A stretch of DNA of 64,000 bases. It comes from Myxococcales bacterium. GTDB lineage: Bacteria; Myxococcota_A; Polyangia; Palsa-1104; JAEUJZ01. Below, piece by piece: positions 8,434-15,895 of the stretch. Below the pieces are notes generated by a model that was not told where the DNA came from, did not search any database, and saw nothing but the letters and a program-made list of their open reading frames with translations. The stretch is taken from the NCBI GenBank assembly GCA_016794505.1, contig JAEUJZ010000036.1, positions 1 to 64,000 of the forward strand, given 5' to 3'. The position numbers were made by a program, and so were the translations under genes. Every line of letters starts with the position of its first letter. The stretch's first letter is position 1.

Positions 8434-10122
8434 TCACTTGAGAGCTGCGCCAGCGGACGACGGCGGGCTCAGCGGCTCAAACTGCAGCGTCACATCGAGC
8501 AGTGCGCTCTCGCCGCGCAGGCTGGTGATCGGCGTGATCTCAACCGACGTGCCGGCAGCTTGCGCAGCGTCGCGCAGGCGCTGGATATCTTGGCGCAGCA
8601 CGGTGAGCGAAGGCGGCTGCCCGAGCAGACTCTTTACGTGTCGCCGCAGCTCTGCTTCCGGCAACGGCAGCTTGCCCGCGAAGCGCAGCGATGCGAGCTG
8701 GCACAGCGGTCCTTCGGCGATTACGAAGCGCAGCCGAACTTGTGGGCTGCCGTCGCTAGCGGGAGCATCGTTGAGGACATCGGCCGCGGCCACTGTGGCG
8801 CGCAGGTAGCCTTTCTCGAAGTAGTGCTGTTCCAGTAGGCGGCGAGCCTGTTCGCTCGCGCTCTCGCGATACGGATCGAGCGCGCGGAACGGCAGCAGCG
8901 CCATCAGCGCAGCCCGTCGCGACTCCCCCGCGCCAACCAGATCGATCTGTGCAATGCGCGTGCGTGGTCCCGCTGTCACGAGCAGCCGCACGCGCTCACC
9001 GGAAAGCGACGAGCCAGCGGCGGCTGGTGCTGCGGGCACTCGCTCGGCCATCACACGGGCACTGCGAAAGCCAGCGGCGTTCAGGGTCTGCTGCGCGTCA
9101 TGGATCAGTCGACGTAGCTCGCGCTGCGTCACTCGTGTACCCGGCTGGCCCGTCGAGAGCTCGACCCCCGCGGGCAAACCTGCCGTCTCCATGCCGAGCA
9201 GGCGAGGATGCTCGCGAAGGCGAAACACCACCTGCAGGCTCTTGGCACGCTCGGGCGTCTCGCCCGGCTGCGTCGACAGCGCGTACGCACCAGCAGCCTC
9301 CGCAGCCCATTCCCCCTGCAGCAACGACAAGAGTGCGCGCGAGACGGCAGCGCGATCCAGCACATCGCCGGGGCGTACCATCGCGGCAAGCTGCGAAAGT
9401 CGCGCGTCGCTGGCTGGGCCGGGATCGCCTTCGACACAGACCGCAGCCACCCGCGCAGCGCTGGGCGGAACAGCGTGCGCGTCGCGTGCGACCTTGGGGG
9501 GCGCAAGTGGCGTGCAGACGCGCGGCTCTGCTGGAGCCATGCGCAAGAGCTCACCCGACGACAGGATCTGCGCTTCCGCTTCGAGCGCACGCAGACGCTC
9601 CTTGCGCGGCAGGGCAGGCTCGCCAACGCGATCGAGCTTGCTGAACAGGATCTCTTGTCGGCACAGCTCGCGATAGTCGCTGACGAGGATCCCATACGAG
9701 GTCAGCATGTCGGTCAGCGCCTGCGGGTTGCCGCTCGTCGTAAGCTTCTTGGCCAGAGCATCCAGCAAGCGGTCAACGTCGGCTTCGCTGACCGTGATGT
9801 CCTTGCGCGCAGCATCCCAAGACAAGAGTCGCGCTTCGACCAGCTCTTTGTGTGCCTGTGCCAGTGTCAATGGGCGCTCGGGATCAGGCGGTGCTTTCTG
9901 CGCGATCCCCTGCATGAGCCGCAGCCGCGCGAGCACCTGGGCGCTGGTGATCGGCTCACCCTCGATGAGCACAAGGACCGCATCAAGCGGCATCACTGAC
10001 GGAGCCGCCACCGCCTTGCGCGCGGACGACGTCACGGAAGAGGGAGGCGAAGACAGCGACTTGGCCCATGCCGCCGACCAGGGGACCAGCACCATGAGCG
10101 CTGCTGCTGCGAGTCGGATCAT
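8434..10122 (-). CDS. SurA-N-like chaperone domain fused to POTRA domains
   Basis: 562 residues with an N-terminal signal peptide (MIRLAAAALMVLVPWSAAWA). Residues about 45-170 have the layout of the SurA/PpiD N-terminal chaperone domain: V-L-V-L-I-E-G-E-P-I-T-S-A-Q-V, then a helical region with L-V-E-A-R-L-L and I-T-V-S-E-A-D-V-D-R. The rest lacks a parvulin or FKBP domain. Instead it carries several POTRA-like units (residues about 385-545), each with strand-helix-helix-strand texture (RTRIAQIDLVG.. YRESASEQARRLLEQHYFEKGYL.. VRLRFVIAEGPLCQLASLRF). No C-terminal beta-barrel is present. It is probably periplasmic and may hand unfolded outer-membrane proteins to a BamA/TamA-type machine. A domain boundary near residue 215 is a guess. 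Confidence 0.65.
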   Translation of the reverse strand: MIRLAAAALMVLVPWSAAWAKSLSSPPSSVTSSARKAVAAPSVMPLDAVLVLIEGEPITSAQVLARLRLMQGIAQKAPPDPERPLTLAQAHKELVEARLLSWDAARKDITVSEADVDRLLDALAKKLTTSGNPQALTDMLTSYGILVSDYRELCRQEILFSKLDRVGEPALPRKERLRALEAEAQILSSGELLRMAPAEPRVCTPLAPPKVARDAHAVPPSAARVAAVCVEGDPGPASDARLSQLAAMVRPGDVLDRAAVSRALLSLLQGEWAAEAAGAYALSTQPGETPERAKSLQVVFRLREHPRLLGMETAGLPAGVELSTGQPGTRVTQRELRRLIHDAQQTLNAAGFRSARVMAERVPAAPAAAGSSLSGERVRLLVTAGPRTRIAQIDLVGAGESRRAALMALLPFRALDPYRESASEQARRLLEQHYFEKGYLRATVAAADVLNDAPASDGSPQVRLRFVIAEGPLCQLASLRFAGKLPLPEAELRRHVKSLLGQPPSLTVLRQDIQRLRDAAQAAGTSVEITPITSLRGESALLDVTLQFEPLSPPSSAGAALK

Positions 10123-10221
10123 AGGACACTTTAGCGTGTTCCTCGGCCGCGCAGCAGCCGCTGTGCAGAACTCTCGATCCAGAGATCGTTCGGCTGACCA
10201 CCCGCTGCGCTGGCTCTGCGC

Positions 10222-11100
10222 TCACACCTGAGTCTGCGCCGGCTTGGTAGCGCGGATGAAACCGCTCAGGATGCGTCCGTCCAAGCGCTCGCGCTCCTCT
10301 GCGGACAGCGCGGCGACGGCTTCTGCTCCGCAGGTTGTGGCATCCAGATCGTCGAAGCGATAGCGCCGCGTCGGCTCGATCGATGCGTTTACGAAGCCGG
10401 CCCGCGCGAGCTTGGCCAGATAGTCTTTGGACTCCAGCGCACCAGCCACGCAGCCAACATACGCTTCCATGTCTTTGCGCAGTGCCGCAGGCATCTCGCC
10501 TTCGATAACAACATCCGATACGGCGAAGCGGCCGCCGGGCTTCAAAACCCGGAACGCCTCGCTGAGCACGCGATCTTTATCGCTCGACAAGTTGATCACG
10601 CAGTTCGAGACGATGACATCGACGGAGTGATCAGGCAGCGGTATCTCTTCGATGTGACCCTTGAGGAACTTCACATTTTCCGCGCCTGCTTCGCGCCGAT
10701 TCCTTTCGGCCAGCGCCAGCATGTCGTCGGTCATGTCAAGGCCATAGGCAAAGCCCGTTGGGCCGACGCGCCGCGCCGACAAGAGCACATCAATGCCGCC
10801 TCCACTGCCCAGATCCAGCACCACTTCGCCTGGCTTTAGCTCCGCCAGCGCAGTCGGATTGCCACATCCTAGCGACGCAAGCACGGCCGTCTCTGGCAGC
10901 ACCGCTGCTTCCGCATCACTGTACAAGTCTGATGTGATGACATCTTTTTTGCTGTTTTCAATCGGGCCGCAGCTCGACCCAGGACCACAGCACGACGCGC
11001 CTTTGCCGCGCAAAGCGATGCGTGCAGCGTCGCCATACTTCTGTTTCACAATGGCGCGAATGTTCTCACTTCCTGGATCAGCGGACTCTTGGCTGGACAT
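10222..11100 (-). CDS. arsM: Arsenite methyltransferase ArsM
   Basis: 292 residues from the ATG at 11098-11100, which has AAGGAG in good position; the frame is open upstream but that Met has no ribosome site. The SAM-binding motif is VVLDLGSGGGIDVLL. The family signature SNCVINLSSDK is intact and supplies one arsenic-binding Cys; YVGCVAGAL supplies the next. The N-terminus has the CC and C residues common in ArsM (ASCCGPGSSCG). ArsM methylates As(III) to mono-, di- and trimethyl arsenicals in the cytoplasm. It lies 17 bases downstream of acr3 on the same strand, so the two are surely co-transcribed from the promoter shared with divergent arsR. Confidence 0.95.
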   Translation of the reverse strand: MSSQESADPGSENIRAIVKQKYGDAARIALRGKGASCCGPGSSCGPIENSKKDVITSDLYSDAEAAVLPETAVLASLGCGNPTALAELKPGEVVLDLGSGGGIDVLLSARRVGPTGFAYGLDMTDDMLALAERNRREAGAENVKFLKGHIEEIPLPDHSVDVIVSNCVINLSSDKDRVLSEAFRVLKPGGRFAVSDVVIEGEMPAALRKDMEAYVGCVAGALESKDYLAKLARAGFVNASIEPTRRYRFDDLDATTCGAEAVAALSAEERERLDGRILSGFIRATKPAQTQV

Positions 11101-11117
11101 GTTGAGACTCCTTTTTC

Positions 11118-12173
11118 TTACGTCTGCGCAGGTGCCCACAGCCGACGGCGGAGCCACAGCGCCAGATAAACCAGAGCGATGAGGGCAGGCACTTCGATGA
11201 GCGGGCCGACAACCCCGGCCAGTGCTTCGCCCGACGCGATACCGAAGACACCCACCGCGACGGCAATCGCCAGTTCAAAGTTGTTGCCGGCCGCAGTAAA
11301 CGCAATCGCTGCGGTCTCTTCATACGTGCAGCCGAGCTTCCGCGCGGTAAGGAATGCGGCCAGAAACACGACCGCGAAGTACGTCAGAAGCGGCAGCGCG
11401 ATCCGCAACACATCAAGCGGTGCCGCCAGGATCTTGCTCCCTTGCATCGCGAACATCAGGACGATGGTGTAAAGCAGCCCCAGAAGTGCTGTCGGGCCGA
11501 GCCGTTTCAGAAAGACGCTCTCGTACCACTCTTCGCCCCGCCGCTTGACCAAGATCAGGCGCGTCAGGGCCCCCGCCACAACCGGCACGCCCAGAAAGAT
11601 GGCGACGCTCTTGGCGATGGCCAGCATCGAGACATGGAACTCGCTGCCCGGCAGTCCCAGCCACGCCGGGATCGCAGTGATGAACAGCCAGCCCAGCAGA
11701 GAGTAAAAAAGAATCTGGAACAGCGAGTTCAGCGCGACAAGCAACGCGGCCAGTTCGTTGCTGCCACAGGCGAGGAGGTTCCAGATGAGCACCATGGCAA
11801 TGCAGCGAGCTAGGCCGATAAGAATCAGCCCCGTGCGGTAGTGCGGCAGATCCGGCAGGAACAGCCACGCGAGCCCGAACATCAAAAGCGGCCCAACGAT
11901 CCAGTTGAAGCCAAGAGACAGACCGAGCATCTTGCCGCGGGCGCGCAGGTACACAAGGTCGCCGTAGCGCACCTTCGCCAAGACTGGATACATCATCCAC
12001 AAAAGCCCAATCGCGATCGGCAGCGAGACCGTATCCAGCTTGATCCGATCCAGCGCCGGTCCTAGCCCTGGCCATGCTCGACCCAGCCCCAAGCCCAGCG
12101 CCATCGCGAGAACGATCCATAGGGGCAGAAAGCGGTCCAGGGTTGATAGTTTTTTGACGATGCTGTCGGTCAT
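11118..12173 (-). CDS. acr3: ACR3-family arsenite efflux transporter
   Basis: 351 residues with about ten hydrophobic segments. The conserved Cys of the ACR3 permease lies in GLARCIAMVLIWN, and the discontinuous helix motif reads FTAAGNNFELAIAV. It exports arsenite across the inner membrane using the proton motive force, without an ArsA ATPase. A GGAG lies at the right distance upstream of the ATG. It is first in the minus-strand unit acr3-arsM and divergent from arsR, with the usual shared control region between them. Confidence 0.95.
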   Translation of the reverse strand: MTDSIVKKLSTLDRFLPLWIVLAMALGLGLGRAWPGLGPALDRIKLDTVSLPIAIGLLWMMYPVLAKVRYGDLVYLRARGKMLGLSLGFNWIVGPLLMFGLAWLFLPDLPHYRTGLILIGLARCIAMVLIWNLLACGSNELAALLVALNSLFQILFYSLLGWLFITAIPAWLGLPGSEFHVSMLAIAKSVAIFLGVPVVAGALTRLILVKRRGEEWYESVFLKRLGPTALLGLLYTIVLMFAMQGSKILAAPLDVLRIALPLLTYFAVVFLAAFLTARKLGCTYEETAAIAFTAAGNNFELAIAVAVGVFGIASGEALAGVVGPLIEVPALIALVYLALWLRRRLWAPAQT

Positions 12174-12245
12174 TTCAGGCTCCGCATGCTAGGCTTTGTC
12201 CTCGAAGAGTTGCGCTGCGCCATCCGCTGTGGCTGCCAAATCCGA

Positions 12246-12272
12246 ACATCATTATCGTAAAAAAACGATGAA
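12246..12272 (+). promoter_or_regulatory. Candidate ArsR operator in the acr3/arsR divergent region
   Basis: AT-rich inverted repeat in an otherwise GC-rich region: ATCGT, five A, ACGAT, with ATCAT on its left edge. Its right arm includes the proposed arsR start codon at 12268, so repressor binding would block arsR initiation directly and could also affect the acr3 promoter. Confidence 0.45.
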
Positions 12273-12633
12273 TCGCAAGCCCGGTCGCCCACCCAAGTCA
12301 TCTGCCCCGGCGGTCTGCTGTCCACCGTCCAGCGGGGAAACCGATCTACGCCCTATCGAAGGCGATGAAGCCGATGCAGAGCTCGCAGCACTGGCCAAAG
12401 CCATCGCGCATCCGGCTCGCATCAAGATCATGCGCCTGCTGTCTCGACGTGACGGATGCATCTGCGGCGACATTGTGGACGACCTCGACTTGGCACAGTC
12501 CACCGTGTCGCAGCACCTCAAGATGCTGAAAGATGCGGGCCTCATTCGCGGCGAAATCAACGGCCCGCGCGTCTGTTACTGCATCGAGCCACGCGTTCTT
12601 CGTCGGCTGCGCGCCCTTGTCGGAGGCATCTAG
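12268..12633 (+). CDS. arsR: ArsR-family arsenic-responsive repressor
   Basis: 121 residues from the ATG at 12268; the frame is open to a TTG at 12196, but neither has a clear ribosome site, and the ATG fits a leaderless transcript. The winged-helix core begins with [18 protein letters not shown], has the metal site as G-C-I-C-G-D-I (the C-x-C of the ELCVCDL type) and a recognition helix in [14 protein letters not shown] second Cys pair near the N-terminus (AVCCPPS) could complete the As(III) site. It should repress both itself and acr3-arsM until arsenite binds. Confidence 0.9.
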   Translation: MNRKPGRPPKSSAPAVCCPPSSGETDLRPIEGDEADAELAALAKAIAHPARIKIMRLLSRRDGCICGDIVDDLDLAQSTVSQHLKMLKDAGLIRGEINGPRVCYCIEPRVLRRLRALVGGI

Positions 12634-12680
12634 CGCGAGCCGCTGCCGGCAGGCGACGGACCGCAAAAAGGGAGCTTACT

Positions 12681-13613
12681 ATGAGAGTGCTTATCACGGG
12701 TGGTACCAACGGAATGGGAAAGGGTGTTGCGCGGGCTCTTGCAGCGCGTGACCCGAAGCACGAGATCATCATCCTGGGTCGCTCAGCCGAGCGCGGTGAG
12801 TCCACGCTGCGTGAGCTTCGCAGCGTCGCCAAGAACCCGAACGTCTCGTTCGTGTGCTGCGATCTCACCAAGCTCAGCGACGTCAAGAATGCCATCGCTA
12901 GGCTTCGCGCCAGCACCACGTCACTCGACGCTGTATTCATCAATGCCGGGCTGGGGTACGCAGCCGGACGATACGAGACCGAAGACGGATTGGACCCCCA
13001 TTTCCAGGTGAACTATCTGTCGCAATTCATGCTCACTCTGCAGCTCTTGGACCTGCTAGAGCGATCCCAGGACGGCGGCCGAGTGGTGTTCAACGTCACC
13101 GAAGGGGGCCACATCGTCTGGGACGATCTGCAACTGAAGCGCAACTGGGGCTATGAGCGCGGTATCCAGCAGGCCATGGTGGCCAAGCGCATGTTCTACG
13201 CCCGTCTGCACGATCTCACGCGGAAGGCGCACGCAGACCGGACGTCGTTCTTCGGCTTTCAGATCCCAAAGACCGTGTGGAGCAACCAGATCAACATCAT
13301 TCCGTGGCACATGCGGGCCATCGCCACGGTCGTGAAATGGTTCGGTGGCTTCATCTCGATCGACGAGTGCGGAGAGCTCATGGCTCCGCTGTTCACCGAG
13401 GACCAAGCAGCGAGCCGCAAGCGATCGGGCACGTTCGTCACCCGGACGAAGCTGGGCTTTGTCGAAAAAGACGATCCGGTCGTGTCCGATCGCGCGTCAC
13501 AAGAGAAGCTCTGGAACATCAGCCTTGATCTGTGCCAGGACGAAGACACGAGGCACATCGCGACGGCGCTTTGCCAGCGGGCGCAAAGCCAGGCGACCTC
13601 TGCACCCAGCTAA
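12681..13613 (+). CDS. Short-chain dehydrogenase, retinol-dehydrogenase-like
   Basis: 310 residues, ATG at 12681 behind AAAGGGAG. The N-terminus has the Rossmann motif ITGGTNGMGKGVA, then C-C-D-L-T for the adenine-ring contact, and INAGLGYAAG in place of the NNAG motif. A Y-x-x-x-K catalytic pair is not clear: WGYERGIQQAMVAKRMF has Tyr but the usual spacing to Lys is altered. So the catalytic assignment is uncertain. The family oxidises or reduces alcohols/ketones with NAD(P). It starts 47 bases after arsR and could be read from the same promoter; a role in arsenic metabolism is not established. Confidence 0.75.
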   Translation: MRVLITGGTNGMGKGVARALAARDPKHEIIILGRSAERGESTLRELRSVAKNPNVSFVCCDLTKLSDVKNAIARLRASTTSLDAVFINAGLGYAAGRYETEDGLDPHFQVNYLSQFMLTLQLLDLLERSQDGGRVVFNVTEGGHIVWDDLQLKRNWGYERGIQQAMVAKRMFYARLHDLTRKAHADRTSFFGFQIPKTVWSNQINIIPWHMRAIATVVKWFGGFISIDECGELMAPLFTEDQAASRKRSGTFVTRTKLGFVEKDDPVVSDRASQEKLWNISLDLCQDEDTRHIATALCQRAQSQATSAPS

Positions 13614-13978
13614 GCGAGGACTGTCTGCCGTCCGCTGCAAATCCGGTGCGCTGACGAACGCTCCCCCCACAGGCTGTCGCCCACGGCCGAGTAAAGAACT
13701 GTGGCGATCCGTCTGCCGGTTCCTCCTGAGCAACAAGTCCGGGCAGAGCCCGGCAGGAAGACCTTTGATATCCTCCTTTTTTGTTCCCTTTTACCCTCAT
13801 CGCGGCGTCATGCCGATGGGCTGCTAGTTCCCATACGAGCGCTCGGCCTGCGGTTGGACAGATCGGCAGGCCGCGGCCGGGTCGGCAGATTCGCGGCAGA
13901 CCCCAGACAGAACATCCCGAGAAGCGCAACAGGGCCCTTGATCCGCGCGTCGTTCCCCGGCTGATACTGGCCGCTTGA
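13614..13978. other. Intergenic stretch without a supported gene
   Basis: Frames here are short and lack motifs. A pyrimidine-rich run near 13768-13797 (TCCTCCTTTTTTG) is the only notable feature. It could mark the 3' end of the SDR transcript, although no good stem precedes it. Confidence 0.45.
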
Positions 13979-14585
13979 TGCGCTTGTTTCGTCTGTTCAC
14001 ATCACCACGCATCGGGGTCGCCCATCGATCCCATGGAAGCGGACATGCTGCCGCTGGTCCGCAGCGCGCTCACCCACCTTCTGTCGGGACACCGCCCGTA
14101 TGTCATGCATGCCAGGCATGCCATGCCAGGCTGGTCGCTTCCTCTGACCTATCTGCCGGTGACCCAAGCAAGCCGCGCTTCTGTGGTCGGCCGTGTACCT
14201 GTGCCCGTCCTTCGTCGGCTGGGCGCTTTTCACAACGCACGCCGTCTATTGGCTGCTTTTGACCGCGCTGGTCCGTCTGGTTCTTGCCAACGCGGGCCGA
14301 GCGGCGGCCGTGGCCTGCGGTGTGCTTTTGGCTACCTCGCTCCTGGCGGCGCCCGCCGCGGTGTTCCTGGCTCTTTCGTGGCTGCGCTCGGCCGGAAAGA
14401 AAAAGACGCTGCATCGCTGCGCCGTGGCCGCGACCTTGGCAGCGGCGATCCTTGCGCCCTTTCTTCTGTGGGATCGCACCGCGTCTCTGCTGGGGGTTCT
14501 GCACTGGCACAACGACCTGCACTTGGCCCCCGCCGCGGGGTGGAAGTTCGGCCAAATCTGGGCAGATCAAGTGGGCGTAAGGTAA
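13979..14585 (+). pseudogene. Frameshifted, truncated polytopic glycosyltransferase-like gene
   Basis: Two adjoining frames make one protein sequence. The first reads GSPIDPMEADMLPLVRSAL.. GHRPYVM.. SLPLTYLPV up to about 14158. The next frame continues KQAALLWSAVYLCPSFVGW.. WLLLTALVRLVLA.. and several hydrophobic segments to the stop at 14583-14585. The P-L-T-Y-L-P motif, followed by long hydrophobic helices, resembles the DUF2029/mannosyltransferase-type membrane enzymes of myxobacteria. The joint falls near 14158-14172 and needs a one-base shift. There is no proper start upstream, and the protein ends far short of normal length at the palindrome. A sequencing error could explain the shift but not the truncation. 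Confidence 0.55.
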
Positions 14586-14611
14586 GCCCCTGCTCCGGAG
14601 CAGGGGCTTAC
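14582..14611. terminator. 30-bp perfect palindrome between two convergent frames
   Basis: GTAAGCCCCTGCTCC is followed directly by its exact reverse complement. The stop codon of the plus-strand frame (TAA, 14583-14585) and that of the minus-strand frame (TAA, 14608-14610 read in reverse) are both inside it, in mirror positions. As RNA it would form a very stable hairpin on either strand, so a bidirectional terminator is the simplest reading, although no U-tract follows. Confidence 0.6.
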
Positions 14612-15426
14612 ACACATGCCGCCCAACAACCCACGTGGTTTCGCCGGCTGCAGACAGCCGCCGGGGTGCCTTTTTGCCAAGCGGACGTGGCCGGCCTCCG
14701 CAGCGCGCGGGGTCCTCGCGAACCGGGCGGTCGATCTCTGCTTCGACATGCCAGGCCGAGACAGACGCCCCTGCCGTAGCCAATCTCCATGCCGCCGACC
14801 TGGCCCCCCTCACCCGCGAAGGCCTGCTGGAATTCTTGCAGCAGCTCGGACTCGCGCATTCGCTGCTGGGGTAGCTGCTCCAGCAGGTACATGACGTCCC
14901 GCGGCAAGCGTTCCTGGTTTAGGCGATTGAGGACCTGTTGCGTAATGCGCACGTGATACGAGTCGTGCAGCTCGCGCTGCATTTGGCGCGGCAGCCGGGC
15001 ATAGCCTTCGTCTGAGATGCCCACTGCGCCCTCGCCGACACAGCGGGTGGCGCCGCGCAGGACGATCCGCGTCTTGTTGCTGCACAGTCCTTCCAGAGTC
15101 CGCCGCAGCACCTGCTCCACCACCGTGCGGTCGGGCGAGCCAGGGAAGTACGCGGCTTTTAGCGAGTGGTACAGCCGACCCGTGCTCGTGAGCTTAGAGG
15201 GGCGAGACTGCCACATCTCTAGGCTCAGCTTGACGGCCGAGCGCGCCCGCATCATCGCCGAGGCGATCTTGCGATGCACCGACGGATCGGGGAGAACATC
15301 GATGCAGTCTTGCATCGATGTCCTGATCCGTCCGTGCGGCAGGATCTCGTTGCGAGCAGTGAGCCAAAAATCCCGCCCGTCACGGCACGAGATCGTGTAC
15401 TGCGTATCAATTAACTCGTTGGCCAT
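14608..15426 (-). CDS. Hypothetical protein ending in the palindrome
   Basis: 272 residues; I do not recognise a family. Residues 1-215 have ordinary composition, with amphipathic helices (HRKIASAMMRARSAVKLSLE, VVEQVLRRTLEGL) and a L-P-R-Q-M-Q-R-E-L-H region. The last 50 residues turn Arg/Pro/Gly/Trp-rich and may be read-through beyond the original gene end. The start lies in an AT-rich patch with no clear Shine-Dalgarno. It may be a DNA-linked or regulatory protein, but nothing in it proves this; it could also be a decayed gene. Confidence 0.4.
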   Translation of the reverse strand: MANELIDTQYTISCRDGRDFWLTARNEILPHGRIRTSMQDCIDVLPDPSVHRKIASAMMRARSAVKLSLEMWQSRPSKLTSTGRLYHSLKAAYFPGSPDRTVVEQVLRRTLEGLCSNKTRIVLRGATRCVGEGAVGISDEGYARLPRQMQRELHDSYHVRITQQVLNRLNQERLPRDVMYLLEQLPQQRMRESELLQEFQQAFAGEGGQVGGMEIGYGRGVCLGLACRSRDRPPGSRGPRALRRPATSAWQKGTPAAVCSRRNHVGCWAACV

Positions 15427-15895
15427 ATTGCTAAATACTATCCAAATAATAGGCTAGCTCCGTCTACTGCCAGGTGAACCAGGCCCACGCTCGCCGCCGT
15501 CCGCTCAGCCACAAGCCGGTCTGAAGTGCCGCATTGCCACGCCCGCTGCGCCCTCATGGTTCAGCGCTGCGCCAGATCGCCGCGCCGCTTGGCCAACCCG
15601 CGCTGGCTCGGCATGCCCAGCCCGCGTTCTTCGATCTGCGTACGCCTCTGCCGCGCCACGGTGCGTCACGAGCACGCCGCATGAACGCGCTCGGCACGCG
15701 GGCGAATTTTTACGCAGCAGCCCGAGTTCCTTTTTCCTGTCCGTGATTCTTATGATTGAAATGTCCCCGATCAACGCGGCGTGTTGAGCCGGTGATTAGG
15801 GGCGAGTAGGTAACTGGGGAGAAGCTACTCAACACACCTATATACGGGCTCGCGCCGTACGGATACCGGCCGTGGTGCGTGAAGTGTGAACGATC
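15427..15895. other. Intergenic region between the unknown gene and the histidine kinase
   Basis: No gene recognised. The left 40 bases are AT-rich (AATACTATCCAAATAATA) and could hold the promoter of the minus-strand gene. The region near 15836-15846 (ACCTATATACGG) offers a -10-like TATATA about 50 bases before the kinase. Confidence 0.4.

Noticed and set aside
7448..8809. 453-codon plus-strand frame
   Set aside because: Spans the CotH start, the intergenic region and part of the SurA/POTRA gene on the other strand; no motif.
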